DNA from: VXNE01 sp963665455
GTDB taxonomy: Bacteria; Pseudomonadota; Gammaproteobacteria; Pseudomonadales; Azotimanducaceae
Assembly: GCA_963665455.1 (NCBI GenBank)
Contig: OY762279.1
Location: forward strand, 1 to 64,000
Length of the DNA: 64,000 nucleotides
Direction: 5' to 3'
This document shows, one piece after another, positions 17,279 through 27,648 of the stretch. The stretch's first letter is position 1. Each line of letters opens with the position of its first letter. The position numbers and the translations under genes were made by a program. The notes below the pieces were generated by a model. It saw nothing but the letters and a program-made list of their open reading frames with translations, searched no databases and was not told the DNA's origin.

Positions 17279-18084
17279 ATCGGCGACTTCGAGTCGAACG
17301 ACGGCTCGCGCTTCTCAAGGTGCGAGGCGAGCCCCTCCCGAACCTCGGACCCGGCGAAGCCCAGCATCTCCAGCGCGGTCGAGGCGTCGAACGCGGGGCC
17401 CATCATCCGATACCAGTTGTTGAGCGCGTACTTCGTCCACCGGATCGCGTTCGGTGCCCCGTCCGCAAGCCGCCTAGCCACCTCGATCGCCTTGTCCTGC
17501 AACGCGTCGTCCTCGACGCAGAGGGACACGAGTCCGTATTTCTCCGCGTCCTCGCCGTTCACCGGTTCGCACAGCAACAACAGATACTTCGCCTTGGCCA
17601 TGCCGCAGAGCAGCGGCCAGTTGATGACGGCGCAGTCGCCGGCGGCAACGCCCAGGCGCGTGTGTCCGTCGACGATGCGGGCGGCCTTGCCGGCGATGGA
17701 GATGTCGGCGAGCAGGGCGGCCACCAAGCCCGCGCCGACCGCCACGCCGTTGATGGCGGAGATGATGGGCTTGTTGCAGTTGATGATGTTGTAGACGAGG
17801 TCCCGCGCCTCCTTCCAAGCCTGTAGGCGCGCCGTCTCGTCGTTCATGTTGGCTTCGATCATGCCGAAGTCCCCGCCGGAGGAGAACGCCTTGCCCTTGC
17901 CGGTCAGGATCACGGCGCTGATGTCCGGGTCGTCGTCGACATCGCGCCAGATGTAGGTGAACTGGTTGTGGCCCTCGGCGTCGAGGGAGTTGTACGTCTT
18001 GGGGTTGTTCAGCGTGATGCGCAGCACCCGGTCCGCGGGACGGTCGAATTCGAACTGGGTGTAGCGCGCGTAGCGGTCGGTCAT
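17275..18084 (-). CDS. Enoyl-CoA hydratase/isomerase family protein
   Basis: 269 aa crotonase-fold protein. The oxyanion-hole segments are AVILTGKGKAFSSGGDFGMI (about 59-78) and INGVAVGAGLVAALLADISI (about 110-130). The C-terminal helices contain AVINWPLLCGMAKAKYLLLL. Whether it hydrates enoyl-CoA or performs another crotonase reaction cannot be read from these residues. It is 30 bp downstream of the SDR gene on the same strand, which suggests a joint role in acyl-CoA turnover. Its stop overlaps the end of the truncated M1-like gene by 3 bp. Confidence 0.87.
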   Translation of the reverse strand: MTDRYARYTQFEFDRPADRVLRITLNNPKTYNSLDAEGHNQFTYIWRDVDDDPDISAVILTGKGKAFSSGGDFGMIEANMNDETARLQAWKEARDLVYNIINCNKPIISAINGVAVGAGLVAALLADISIAGKAARIVDGHTRLGVAAGDCAVINWPLLCGMAKAKYLLLLCEPVNGEDAEKYGLVSLCVEDDALQDKAIEVARRLADGAPNAIRWTKYALNNWYRMMGPAFDASTALEMLGFAGSEVREGLASHLEKREPSFDSKSPI

Positions 18085-18114
18085 GGGTCTTTCCTGGAGG
18101 TGGGAACGTTGGGG

Positions 18115-18849
18115 TCAATCGACCATGGTCAGGCCACCGCTCACGCTGAGCACCTGGCCGGTCAGAAAATCGGAGTGGCCGCTCGCGAAGAACAGGATCG
18201 CGTCGGCGACCTCCTCGGGCCGGGCCACGCGGCGGAACGGGATCGCGCGGATCAACGCTTCGCGGATGCGCTCGGGTTGGGCGTTGAACAACGGCGTGTC
18301 CGTGGGGCCCGGACAGACCACGTTCACGTTGATGCGGTGACGCGCCATCTCCCGTGCCAGCGACTTGCTGAACGCGATCACGCCCCCCTTGGCCGCCGCG
18401 TACATGGTCTCCCCCATGCTCCCCACCCGGCCGGCGTCGCTCGACACGCTGACGATCTTGCCGGCGTTGCGCTCGATCATCGGATCGAGGAAGGCGCGGG
18501 TCAGCATGACCGTGCCCATCAGGTTGATGTTCACCACCTTGTGCCAGAAATCCGGCTGCTGCTCGACGAAGGGATGGGCGACATCCCAACCCGCGACGTT
18601 GATCACGCCGTCGATTTGGCCCGCGTCGAGGGTGGCCTGCGCGAAGCGTCTAATCGACGCTTCCTTGGCGACGTCCAGGGGCAGGAAGGCCGCGTTTTCG
18701 CCCGCCGCCGCTGCGGTCTCGGCACCGCCTTCCGCGTTGATGTCGCCGAAGACCACGCGTGCCCCCGCGTCGCAGAACGCCATCACGGTGGCCCGTCCGA
18801 TCCCGGAAGCGCCTCCGGAGAGCACGAATGTCTTGCCGTCGAGTCTCAT
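18115..18849 (-). CDS. Short-chain dehydrogenase/reductase (SDR)
   Basis: 244 aa classical SDR. The cofactor motif is SGGASGIG near residue 11, the usual NNAG segment appears as NVAG, and the catalytic Ser and YxxxK are in VSSDAGRVGSMGETMYAAAK. The acidic residue after beta-2 (VVFGDINAEG) suggests NAD rather than NADP. It ends with the FabG-like TGQVLSVSGGLTMVD. The genomic pairing with enoyl-CoA hydratase suggests hydroxyacyl-CoA or cyclic-alcohol oxidation, but the substrate is not determined. Confidence 0.88.
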   Translation of the reverse strand: MRLDGKTFVLSGGASGIGRATVMAFCDAGARVVFGDINAEGGAETAAAAGENAAFLPLDVAKEASIRRFAQATLDAGQIDGVINVAGWDVAHPFVEQQPDFWHKVVNINLMGTVMLTRAFLDPMIERNAGKIVSVSSDAGRVGSMGETMYAAAKGGVIAFSKSLAREMARHRINVNVVCPGPTDTPLFNAQPERIREALIRAIPFRRVARPEEVADAILFFASGHSDFLTGQVLSVSGGLTMVD

Positions 18850-19003
18850 GGCTTCTCCTTGGCCCCGTTACCGCCGCCGCCGACGGCGGCAGGAGTATGG
18901 TGGCCCCGGCGAAGCAGCCGAGCAACCCGACACGCCGACGCGCCGACACGGGCGCCGATCGCAAGGGCTATAGTGACCGTAGGCCGACGGCAGGGGAAAG
19001 ACG

Positions 19004-20851
19004 GTGGCGAGACGCGGGCTCTTGGGGGTGATGCTGTTCGCGGCGACGTTGACCTCGGGGGAGGAACGGAACGCGTACTTCGGCGACCTGCACGTCCACA
19101 CCCGCTACTCCTACGACGCGTTCTTCTTCGGCACCCTCGCCTCCCCCGACGACGCCTACCGCTTCGCGAAGGGCGAGCCGCTCACCCATCCCGCCGGCAT
19201 CGAGCTGCAGCTCGACCGGCCCCTCGACTTCTACGCCGTCACGGACCACGCCTACTTCCTCGGCATGTGGAGGGCCGTCAAGACGAACCCGGACCACCCG
19301 CTGCGCTCCGATCCCGCCGCCGTCGAGATCGTCGAGGCCGAGACCCGCTACCAGCGCGGCGTCGCCTACCGCAAGGCGTTCCGCTGGCCGAAGGAGACCT
19401 ATCGGTCGGAGGACATGCGCACGACGTGGCGCGACATCCAGGCCGCCGCCCAACGTCACTACCACCCCGGCCGGTTCACGACCTTCATCGCGTTCGAGTT
19501 CACCCCGGAGCCGAACATGGACGGGCTGCACCGCAACGTGGTGTACCGGGGGACCGAGGTGCCGCCGACGGTGATCGGCCGCAGCGACACCCTGAACCCG
19601 GAGTTCCTCTGGGACTGGATGGACCGCCACCGCGCCGAGGGCCGGGAGGCGCTCGCGATCCCGCACAACATGAACCTGTCGAACGGCCGCATGTTCGAGG
19701 GCACGTACTTCGACGGTTCGCCGCTGGACGCCGCCTACGCCGAGCAGCGCATGCGCAACGAGCCGCTGGTGGAGATCACGCAGATCAAGGGCACCTCGGA
19801 CACGCACCCGGCCCTCTCGGTGAACGACGAGTGGGCAAACTTCGAGATCGCGCCCTTCAAGCTCGGCGCGGGCTTCAACAAGAGCCAGCCCCACGGCAGC
19901 TATGCGCGGGAGGCGTTGTTGAACGGCCTACGGTTCGCGGCACAAATCGGCGTCAATCCCTACCACTTCGGCTTCATCGGTTCGAGTGACACGCACAACG
20001 GGGGCGAGCGCTACGTCGAGTCCCGGTTCGTGGGCAAGGTGGGGGACTTCATGAGTGACCCCATCGACCGCGGCTCCGTCCCGGTGCCGCCCGGTGGGCG
20101 TGGGCAGCCGTATCCGGAACCCGACCCGAACCTCTCCGCCGTGGAGCGGGAGTACCTGATGCGCGCGCCGCAGCTCGGGCATCTTGAGACGGCGCGGCGC
20201 TACTACGGCGCCGCGGGCCTCGCCGGCATCTGGGCGGCGGAGAACACGCGCGAAGCCTTGTTCGATGCGTTGCGCCGCAAGGAGACCTTCGGCACCAGCG
20301 GTCCACGCATCACGGTGCGCTTCGTGGCTGCGGAGAAGCTGGCGGGCGGACCGGATGCGGACTACCGCAACACCCCGGCGGGCGGCGTGGCCCAGGGCGG
20401 CGACCTGTTGCTGCCAGAGGGTGCCTCCCCGGCCTTCCATGCATGGGCGATGGCGGATCCGGCGAGCGCCAGGCTACAGCGCCTGCAGATCGTCAAGGGC
20501 TGGGTGGACGACGGCTGGCCGAAGGAACAAGTGTTCGACGTCGCCTGCTCCGATGGACTCGCCGTCGATCCGCACACGCACCGCTGCCCCGACAACGGTG
20601 CCACCGTGGACTTGTCCGATTGCCGCATCAGCCAGGGCAAGGGCGCGGCGATGCTCCGCGCCGACTGGGAGGATCCGGAGTTCGATGCCGGCCAGCCGGC
20701 CTTCTACTACGTCCGCGTCCTGGAGAATCCCACCTGCCGCTGGTCCACCTGGGATGCCGTGCGCGCCGGGGTCATGCCCCGGCCGGACCTGGAGGAGACG
20801 TTGCAGGAACGGGCGTGGTCGTCGCCCATCTGGGTCCACGCGCAACGGTGA
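19004..20851 (+). CDS. DUF3604 domain-containing protein (PHP-like metal hydrolase fold)
   Basis: 615 aa. It starts at a GTG preceded by AGGGGAAAG. Residues 1-20 look like a signal peptide. The first domain begins YFGDLHVHTRYSYDAFFFGT, a HxH metal motif as in PHP phosphoesterases, and further metal-type motifs are AVTDHAYFLGMW, AIPHNMNLSNG and FIGSSDTHNGGE. These features define DUF3604, a family with no firmly established function that is common in marine bacteria. Length fits the family. It is monocistronic here, with a 154 bp gap to the divergent SDR gene. Confidence 0.85.
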   Translation: MARRGLLGVMLFAATLTSGEERNAYFGDLHVHTRYSYDAFFFGTLASPDDAYRFAKGEPLTHPAGIELQLDRPLDFYAVTDHAYFLGMWRAVKTNPDHPLRSDPAAVEIVEAETRYQRGVAYRKAFRWPKETYRSEDMRTTWRDIQAAAQRHYHPGRFTTFIAFEFTPEPNMDGLHRNVVYRGTEVPPTVIGRSDTLNPEFLWDWMDRHRAEGREALAIPHNMNLSNGRMFEGTYFDGSPLDAAYAEQRMRNEPLVEITQIKGTSDTHPALSVNDEWANFEIAPFKLGAGFNKSQPHGSYAREALLNGLRFAAQIGVNPYHFGFIGSSDTHNGGERYVESRFVGKVGDFMSDPIDRGSVPVPPGGRGQPYPEPDPNLSAVEREYLMRAPQLGHLETARRYYGAAGLAGIWAAENTREALFDALRRKETFGTSGPRITVRFVAAEKLAGGPDADYRNTPAGGVAQGGDLLLPEGASPAFHAWAMADPASARLQRLQIVKGWVDDGWPKEQVFDVACSDGLAVDPHTHRCPDNGATVDLSDCRISQGKGAAMLRADWEDPEFDAGQPAFYYVRVLENPTCRWSTWDAVRAGVMPRPDLEETLQERAWSSPIWVHAQR

Positions 20852-20861
20852 CCCCTCGCGC

Positions 20862-22052
20862 TCACTTGGTGGCCACGGCTTGGCCCGCCGCGGATCGACC
20901 GGAAAACACCGCCAGCAAGAGCATTCCCGCCATCGCCGGCGCGACGGTCCACAGCACCACCTGCCAGCCAAAGCCGTGCAGCAACGTCCCGGCCAGGAGG
21001 CTGGCCAACGCGGACATGCCGAACACGCTGAAGTCGTTCACCGCCTGCGCCCGGAAGCGTTCGCTCGCGCGGTAGGTCGAGACAAGTTGCGTCGTGCCGC
21101 CGACGAAGAGGAAGTTCCAGCCGACGCCGAGCAGCACCATGCCCCACCAGTAATGCATGATTTCGCGGCCGGAGAGGCCGATGGCCACCGTGGCGCACAT
21201 CGTCACCGCGCCCAGCGCCATCAGCCGCGTCGTGCCGAGGCGCGCGATGAGGGGCGCCGATGCGAGCGAGGGCAGGTACATGGCCACGACGTGGGCCTGC
21301 ACTACGCGTGCGGTTTCCTCAATCGAGTAGCCGTCCACGACATGCATGCTGAGCGGGGTCGCCGTCATGACGAAGACCATGGCGCCCTGGCCGACCACGG
21401 CGGCGGTCATTGCGACGAGAAAGCGCGGCTGGGCGACGACGCGGGTCAGCGGACGGGGGGGTAGGGAGGCGTCGCCCTCGGCGTCCGCGACGACGTTGCG
21501 GTACCCGAGTAGCAGGAGGCCGCCGAGACCATACAGCACGGCGACCGCGAACATCGCGCCTTGATAGGGGGCGTCCGGGTTCAACGCGGGGCTCCGGGCG
21601 ACGAACTCCGGCCCGAACACCGCGCCGCCGATGGAGCCCACGAGGATGATGGAGACCGCCCAGCCGACGCGGTCCGGGGCGACGCTCTCGGCCGCCGCGA
21701 AGCGAAAGTGCGCGCTGAAGGCGAGGGTCATGCCGATCAGCCCGGCGCCGAGCGTGAACCCCGTGAAGTTGGACGCCCCGAGCGCGAACCCGGCCAGGAG
21801 TGCTCCGCCCAAGCCCGCCGCCGCCGCGCCCAGGAACGCGGCGCGCCGGCCGATGCGTTGCATGATCAGGGCCGCGGGGACGGTGGCGGCGGCGGTGCCG
21901 ACGACCATCACCGAGAGCGGCAGCGTGGCGAGTGCCGGTTCCGGCGCGATCTGACTGCCGACGATGCCGCCCAGGGTGACGACGATGACCGTGCCGGTGA
22001 CGAAGATCACCTGCCCGGCGAACAGGAGGGTGAGGTTACGGGGGAGTCTCAT
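20862..22052 (-). CDS. MFS transporter
   Basis: 396 aa with about 12 hydrophobic helices and the family loop between TM2 and TM3 (MQRIGRRAAFLGAAAAGLGG). It resembles the bacterial MFS group with starts like LPRNLTLLFAGQVIFVTGTV. The substrate cannot be predicted. The first 17 bp overlap the end of the DUF4153 gene, so the two are probably co-transcribed. Confidence 0.85.
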   Translation of the reverse strand: MRLPRNLTLLFAGQVIFVTGTVIVVTLGGIVGSQIAPEPALATLPLSVMVVGTAAATVPAALIMQRIGRRAAFLGAAAAGLGGALLAGFALGASNFTGFTLGAGLIGMTLAFSAHFRFAAAESVAPDRVGWAVSIILVGSIGGAVFGPEFVARSPALNPDAPYQGAMFAVAVLYGLGGLLLLGYRNVVADAEGDASLPPRPLTRVVAQPRFLVAMTAAVVGQGAMVFVMTATPLSMHVVDGYSIEETARVVQAHVVAMYLPSLASAPLIARLGTTRLMALGAVTMCATVAIGLSGREIMHYWWGMVLLGVGWNFLFVGGTTQLVSTYRASERFRAQAVNDFSVFGMSALASLLAGTLLHGFGWQVVLWTVAPAMAGMLLLAVFSGRSAAGQAVATK

Positions 22053-23826
22053 CGCTCCCGGTGTCGCCCTCGGAGGCTTCGGTGGTGCTCGGCGTGCCCA
22101 CGAACGTCACGAGCTGCCCGGTGCCGTCGCCCATGTCGATCCGCGACGCCTCGAACACGAGTTCGCCCACCCGCAGGTCCGGCAGCGCCCGTTGGACGGT
22201 CCCGATGGCCCCGCGCCGCAGGGTTTCGTCGATGTCGAGTCCGGCCCGCGCCGGCGCGTCGAGGCCGTAGCGGACCCACGCATCGCCCTCTTGTCGAAAC
22301 AGCGTTCCCCATGCGTATCCCGCGCCTCGGTCGCCATCGGCGTTCAGCCACGCGTACTCGAATGCACCGTCGCCGTCCATGTCGAGCCGGATCAAGGCCA
22401 TGGTGGTCCGGTCGCCCGCATGCCACTCGCTCTCCGCAATCTCCCGCAGGCCCTCCGGCACGTCGAATGGCTCCGGCCGGAGGGTGACGAACTCCCAGAT
22501 GCTGCCGCCCCGCGCCGTCGCGGGCCGCGGCCGGATCAACGCGGCCAGTTCTGGGTCCGATGCCTCATGCTCGTCCGCGAGGGCCTCCAGGCGCAGCCAC
22601 GCGGGTCGCCCCAGTTGCTCGCGGGCATAGCGGAAGTCGAAATCGGCCAGTTCGATCTCGCCCGCCTCGACGCGCCCGAATTGACTCGCGAGGGAGATCA
22701 CCCGGAAGTCGAGCAGCGGCGTGTTCACGAGCAGCATGACCGCGAGGACGGCCCAGCCCATCGCGACGTTCACCCGGGCGAGGCCGCCCGGCCAGCCGTC
22801 GCGACGGCGGACGATGCTCCAGGCGTAGCCGACGGAGAAGGCCCCGAGCAGGAGCGCCAGCGTCAATGCCCAGCACCGCTCGACCGACCAACCGTATTGG
22901 GCGACGCGCAGCGCGAGTCCATACACGGCCAGCACCGAGATGGCCGGCAGGAGCGCGATGCACACATAGAGCGGACGATGGACGAAACGGGGGTAGGGCA
23001 GGTGCCCGTCGGCCTGATACACGGCGTTGACGGCGAATAGGGCGATGGCGTTGAGCGCCATCAACAACGCGGTGCCATTGCCGGTCTCCCACAGCGGTGC
23101 GAGGCCCGTGAACGGCAATGCCGCGAGGAACATCGCCACCACCGCGCCGGTGAGCGGCAGGAGCAGCCGGAGCAGCCCTTCGAGGAGGCCCGTCACGCCG
23201 TCGATCACCCGCGTCATCCGGCGGAAGATGAACACGCCCAGCCCGAAGGCCACGGTGAGGACGGGGAACAGGAGCCAGTCCTCCGTGAAGAGGTCGCGGA
23301 AGAAGTCGATGCCGATCACGGCGAAGAGCGCGGCCCAGAGCGCCAGTACGAGGGCCACCCCCCCGGTCAACACCCACGAGAGCCCGAACACCCCGAAGTT
23401 GCGCCAGGAGCGCCGGAACAGGGCGGGATAGTGGATCCGCTCCCTTGCCGCGAACTGTTGCAGGTACATCGCGCCCTTGAAGCAGGCGACGAGCATCGTC
23501 AGCACGAAGGTGGCCATCAACGCATCCGTGGGGAACGCGTTGAGCGGCGTCGCCTGCCAGCCGATGTAGACGCCGAGTAGTGCCAGGACCGCGCTGAACC
23601 CGGCCACGAAGATGGCCGTGCGCTTGAGCGTGCCCGCCTCCACCGTCAACAGGAAGAGCGTGGGTGCCGTGATGGCGAGGGTCCACAACGGAACGTTGAC
23701 GGCGGGCGTCTGGCTCGGCCAGGCCTCGTGGGTCATGGCGCGCCAGAGCAACAGGAGGATCAATCCCTGCCCGAACGCCACGGCCACCATGAGGTTGCGC
23801 GGCAGCGGCTCGCGTGCCTCGGCCAT
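22036..23826 (-). CDS. DUF4153 family integral membrane protein
   Basis: 596 aa. The start is the ATG at 23826, with GGGAGGGGAG just upstream; the longer open frame to 24807 is antisense-type read-through into the neighbouring gene. About 11 transmembrane segments occupy residues 15-400. A conserved central motif region includes RSWRNFGVFGLSWVLTGGVA and NAIALFAVNAVYQADGHLPY, characteristic of DUF4153. The last about 190 residues are soluble and presumably periplasmic, with WLRLEALADEHEASDPELAA. No biochemical function is known for the family. Confidence 0.8.
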   Translation of the reverse strand: MAEAREPLPRNLMVAVAFGQGLILLLLWRAMTHEAWPSQTPAVNVPLWTLAITAPTLFLLTVEAGTLKRTAIFVAGFSAVLALLGVYIGWQATPLNAFPTDALMATFVLTMLVACFKGAMYLQQFAARERIHYPALFRRSWRNFGVFGLSWVLTGGVALVLALWAALFAVIGIDFFRDLFTEDWLLFPVLTVAFGLGVFIFRRMTRVIDGVTGLLEGLLRLLLPLTGAVVAMFLAALPFTGLAPLWETGNGTALLMALNAIALFAVNAVYQADGHLPYPRFVHRPLYVCIALLPAISVLAVYGLALRVAQYGWSVERCWALTLALLLGAFSVGYAWSIVRRRDGWPGGLARVNVAMGWAVLAVMLLVNTPLLDFRVISLASQFGRVEAGEIELADFDFRYAREQLGRPAWLRLEALADEHEASDPELAALIRPRPATARGGSIWEFVTLRPEPFDVPEGLREIAESEWHAGDRTTMALIRLDMDGDGAFEYAWLNADGDRGAGYAWGTLFRQEGDAWVRYGLDAPARAGLDIDETLRRGAIGTVQRALPDLRVGELVFEASRIDMGDGTGQLVTFVGTPSTTEASEGDTGSDETPP

Positions 23827-23870
23827 CTCCCCTCCCTTGCCTCGCCTCCCGTACCGCTCGCGGCGGCCGG

Positions 23871-24881
23871 TCAGAAGCTGAAGGCGTCTCCCGTGAAGGC
23901 CCGGAAGGTGACTAGCGCCTCCTCCGTGTTGAAGGTGCCGGGCACGCCGAGCGGGGCCACGATGGTGGTGTGGATGCCGCGTTCGGCGTCCTGCCGCACC
24001 CGCTCCTGTACCTCCGCGACCGTGCCGATCGCCGCGATCTCGTCGATGAGTTCCTCGCTGAACGCCCCCGTGGTGCGCTCGCGGTCGCGGTTCGCCCAGC
24101 CCTCGCTGATCTCGTGGGCCACGTCCTCGTAGCCGGCCCAGGCGAGGAAGTTGTTGTAGACGGGGTTCGCGTAATACGGCGCGAAGTTCGCCCGGAACCG
24201 CGCATAGCCGTCCTCGCGGTCGTCGGTCACTAGGATCATCTTGCGGTTCACGACCTCGACGTCCCGCCAATCCTTGCCGGCGCGCTCGGCACCGATCTTC
24301 ACATGCTCCATCATCTTCGGCAGCGCGGCATTCGGCCACAGGTTGAAGATCACGCCGTCGCCGTGCTCGGCCGCCATCTCGATCATCTTCGGGCGGAGCG
24401 CCGCGAGATAGAGCGGCGGCGGGTGTTCGACGGGCGCCTGCCGGTAGCCTTGGCTCGAGAGCGTGCTGAGCTGGAAGTTCGTCCGTTCCCCCGCGAGCAT
24501 GTGGCGCACGATGATCGCGGTCTCCCGCACCCGGGTCAGGGGCTTCTCCAGGGGGATGCCGTTGAAGCGCGTCATGATGGTCTCGCTCGAGGAGCCGAGG
24601 CCCATGACGAAGCGCCCGCCGTAGACCTGCCCCAGGACGTTCGCGGTGGCCGCGAGCACCGAGGGCGCGCGGGTATACACGGGCGTTACGGCGCAGCCCA
24701 CCCGCAGGTTCCCGGTATGCGGGGCGACCGCCGCGGCCATGGTCAGGGAGTCGGGGGCGCCGGAGTCCGCGAACCACGCGTCCGCATAGCCGTTCGCGGC
24801 CGCCCATTCGATGAGCTCGATCGTGTCCTGGAGCCGGGGACTCGCCGGCAACGTCACCGCCATCCGCTTCGCCAACGCCAT
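23871..24881 (-). CDS. LLM class oxidoreductase (luciferase-like, probably F420- or FMN-dependent)
   Basis: 336 aa TIM-barrel luciferase-like monooxygenase. Typical blocks are IEWAAANGYADAWFADSGAP, NLRVGCAVTPVYTRAPSVLA, GRFVMGLGSSSETIMTRFNG and PPPLYLAALRPKMIEMAAEH. The pattern is that of the F420-dependent group, as in methylenetetrahydromethanopterin-reductase-like proteins, but the cofactor needs experiment. It is 44 bp upstream of the DUF4153 gene on the same strand. A second LLM gene lies at 26.1 kb. Confidence 0.87.
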   Translation of the reverse strand: MALAKRMAVTLPASPRLQDTIELIEWAAANGYADAWFADSGAPDSLTMAAAVAPHTGNLRVGCAVTPVYTRAPSVLAATANVLGQVYGGRFVMGLGSSSETIMTRFNGIPLEKPLTRVRETAIIVRHMLAGERTNFQLSTLSSQGYRQAPVEHPPPLYLAALRPKMIEMAAEHGDGVIFNLWPNAALPKMMEHVKIGAERAGKDWRDVEVVNRKMILVTDDREDGYARFRANFAPYYANPVYNNFLAWAGYEDVAHEISEGWANRDRERTTGAFSEELIDEIAAIGTVAEVQERVRQDAERGIHTTIVAPLGVPGTFNTEEALVTFRAFTGDAFSF

Positions 24882-24992
24882 GTTCCTGCCTCCGCCGCGC
24901 CTTCGGGAAGGCCGGAAGCGTCGCATTTTGCGGGCTCCGCTGGCAACCGTATATGCTTGCCGTCCCCCGGAAAACCGGACCGGACGGCGAAC

Positions 24993-26045
24993 ATGAGCGA
25001 CGTGGAACTCACCCCGGTGCGGGCGACGCACCGCTTCGACGAGGCGGCGCTGCACGCCTACCTGATGGAGCACGTGGCCGGGTACGAGGGACCGCTCGCC
25101 GTGCGTCAGTTCGAGGGTGGCCAGAGCAATCCGACGTTCCTCCTCGAGACGCCCGGCGGCAACTACGTCATGCGCAAGCAACCGCCCGGCGAGCTGCTGC
25201 GTTCCGCGCACCAGGTGGACCGCGAGTACCGGGTGATGGACGCCCTGTGGCCGACCGAGGTCCCGGTGCCGAAGATGCACGCGCTGTGCGAGGACACGAG
25301 CGTCATCGGAACCAAGTTCTACGTCATGGAGCACGTCGAGGGACGGCTCTTCACCAACACCCGTCTGCCCCTGCTCTCGCCCGAGGAACGCCGCGCCGTC
25401 TACCTCGACATGGTGCGCGTCCTGGCGCGCCTGCACACGGTGGACGTGGCGGAGGTGGGCCTCGCCGAGTTCGGCCGTCCCGGCAACTACTTCGCCCGCC
25501 AGGTGAGCCGCTGGTCGAAGCAGTACATCGCCTCGGAGACCGAAACCATCGAGGCGATGAACGCCCTCATCGACTGGCTGCCGGACAACCTGCCGGACGA
25601 CGTGCCCCCGGTCGTCGTCCACGGGGACTACCGCCTCGGCAACCTACTCCTGCACCCGGAGGAGCCCCGCGTGGTCGCGACCCTGGACTGGGAACTCTCG
25701 ACGCTCGGCGACGGCCTGGCCGACCTCGGCTACTGGATGCAGGAATACCACGGCGACAAGGATCCGAAAGTGGGCTTGGCCGGGGCCGACCTCGCCACCC
25801 TCGGCATCCCTACCGAGGAGGAACTCGTCGAGGCCTACTGCCGGGAGGCGGACCGCCCGCCCATCGACAACTGGCGGTTCTACATCGCCTACAACATGTT
25901 CCGCTCCGCCGGGATCGTGCAGGGCGTCTACAAGCGCGGCCTCGACGGCAATGCGAGTTCCGAACACGCCCTCGAACAGGGCGGCATCGCGCGGCGCCGC
26001 GCGGAGCAGGGCTGGAAGCTGGTGCGGGAGATGTTGGGGGCTTAG
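24993..26045 (+). CDS. APH-like phosphotransferase family protein (acyl-CoA dehydrogenase-associated type)
   Basis: 350 aa. Kinase-like fold with the nucleotide loop FEGGQSNPTFLLETPGG, the ATP Lys in YVMRKQPPGELLRSAHQVDR, the catalytic loop HGDYRLGN (His210, Asp212) and the metal site DWELSTLGD. It matches the phosphotransferases that accompany or are fused to acyl-CoA dehydrogenases (ACAD10/11 N-terminal type), which phosphorylate hydroxyacyl groups. The ATG at 24993 is chosen; upstream sequence is antisense to the LLM gene. Genes on both sides are divergent or convergent, so it is monocistronic. Confidence 0.85.
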   Translation: MSDVELTPVRATHRFDEAALHAYLMEHVAGYEGPLAVRQFEGGQSNPTFLLETPGGNYVMRKQPPGELLRSAHQVDREYRVMDALWPTEVPVPKMHALCEDTSVIGTKFYVMEHVEGRLFTNTRLPLLSPEERRAVYLDMVRVLARLHTVDVAEVGLAEFGRPGNYFARQVSRWSKQYIASETETIEAMNALIDWLPDNLPDDVPPVVVHGDYRLGNLLLHPEEPRVVATLDWELSTLGDGLADLGYWMQEYHGDKDPKVGLAGADLATLGIPTEEELVEAYCREADRPPIDNWRFYIAYNMFRSAGIVQGVYKRGLDGNASSEHALEQGGIARRRAEQGWKLVREMLGA

Positions 26046-26047
26046 GG

Positions 26048-26067
26048 AACCGCGTCGACACGGTTTT
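26048..26067 (+). terminator. Possible weak terminator between convergent genes
   Basis: Imperfect palindrome AACCGCGTCGACACGGTT followed by a short T run, 3 bp after the phosphotransferase stop and 20 bp before the convergent LLM stop. The stem has one mismatch and no proper loop, so the call is tentative. Confidence 0.3.
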
Positions 26068-26087
26068 CGTGTAACGTATCTCCCTCC

Positions 26088-27122
<1,035 letters not shown>

Positions 27123-27219
27123 GCGTGGGCTCCGGTGGGAAAGCGGGCAAGGCTATCAGAAACCGGTATCGGGGCGGGGTTCGGGGGCTGGGTGCGATTC
27201 TTCGCCGGGATGGAACGCG

Positions 27220-27247
27220 TTACCCGCCGAATGTCCCGTACTATAAG
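27220..27247 (+). promoter_or_regulatory. Candidate promoter for the antitoxin-like gene
   Basis: TTACCC at 27220-27225, a 16 bp spacer, then TATAAG at 27242-27247, 27 bp before the chosen ATG. It is a local AT-rich spot in a GC-rich region. Supported by position and hexamer resemblance only. Confidence 0.35.
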
Positions 27248-27273
27248 CCCGATTGCCGATAGGGAACGCGGGA

Positions 27274-27558
27274 ATGAAATCGCCGAGCGGCAGGGAGGAA
27301 GCGGAATACCGGGCTGTCGTTGCGTGGGTTCGTGCCGGCGCACTGTCCCCGCTGGAATCGGACCGGCTGGTGCGCGTGACGCCGCTACTGCAACATGCGA
27401 AATTGGTCTTCGACAACGAGCGGGACGCGGCGGCGTGGTTCTCCATGCCGAACCAGGCCCTCCGCGGAGAAACCCCATTGTCTTGGCTGGGCACGGACGC
27501 CGGAGTACACCAGGTGGACGACGTGCTCACGCGGCTTGAGTTCGGCGTGTACGCATAA
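27274..27558 (+). CDS. MbcA/ParS/Xre-type antitoxin, toxin-binding domain (DUF2384), orphan
   Basis: 94 aa from the ATG at 27274, which has an AGGGA site 8 bp upstream; a TTG at 27253 would add 7 residues. The C-terminal half (NQALRGETPLSWLGTDAGVH followed by VDDVLTRLEFGVYA) is the DUF2384 toxin-binding signature of antitoxins that pair with RES-domain NAD-degrading toxins. The first about 45 residues are too short for a full Xre helix-turn-helix. No RES-domain gene follows; the next gene is the MmeI-like enzyme 90 bp downstream. It may be an orphan antitoxin, a remnant, or a regulator adopted by the restriction gene. Confidence 0.75.
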   Translation: MKSPSGREEAEYRAVVAWVRAGALSPLESDRLVRVTPLLQHAKLVFDNERDAAAWFSMPNQALRGETPLSWLGTDAGVHQVDDVLTRLEFGVYA

Positions 27559-27648
27559 CGTGGACGACCCCGAAGGACATCCAACCGGGGATGCGCATCT
27601 GCCGGCTGACGTTGCCCTCGATGTCCTGGGCCTGCAACCTCGCCGACC

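Noticed and set aside
23827..24807. Extension of the DUF4153 frame to 923 aa
   Set aside because: The extra part is an overlapping-frame shadow of the LLM oxidoreductase; a good ribosome site precedes ATG 23826.
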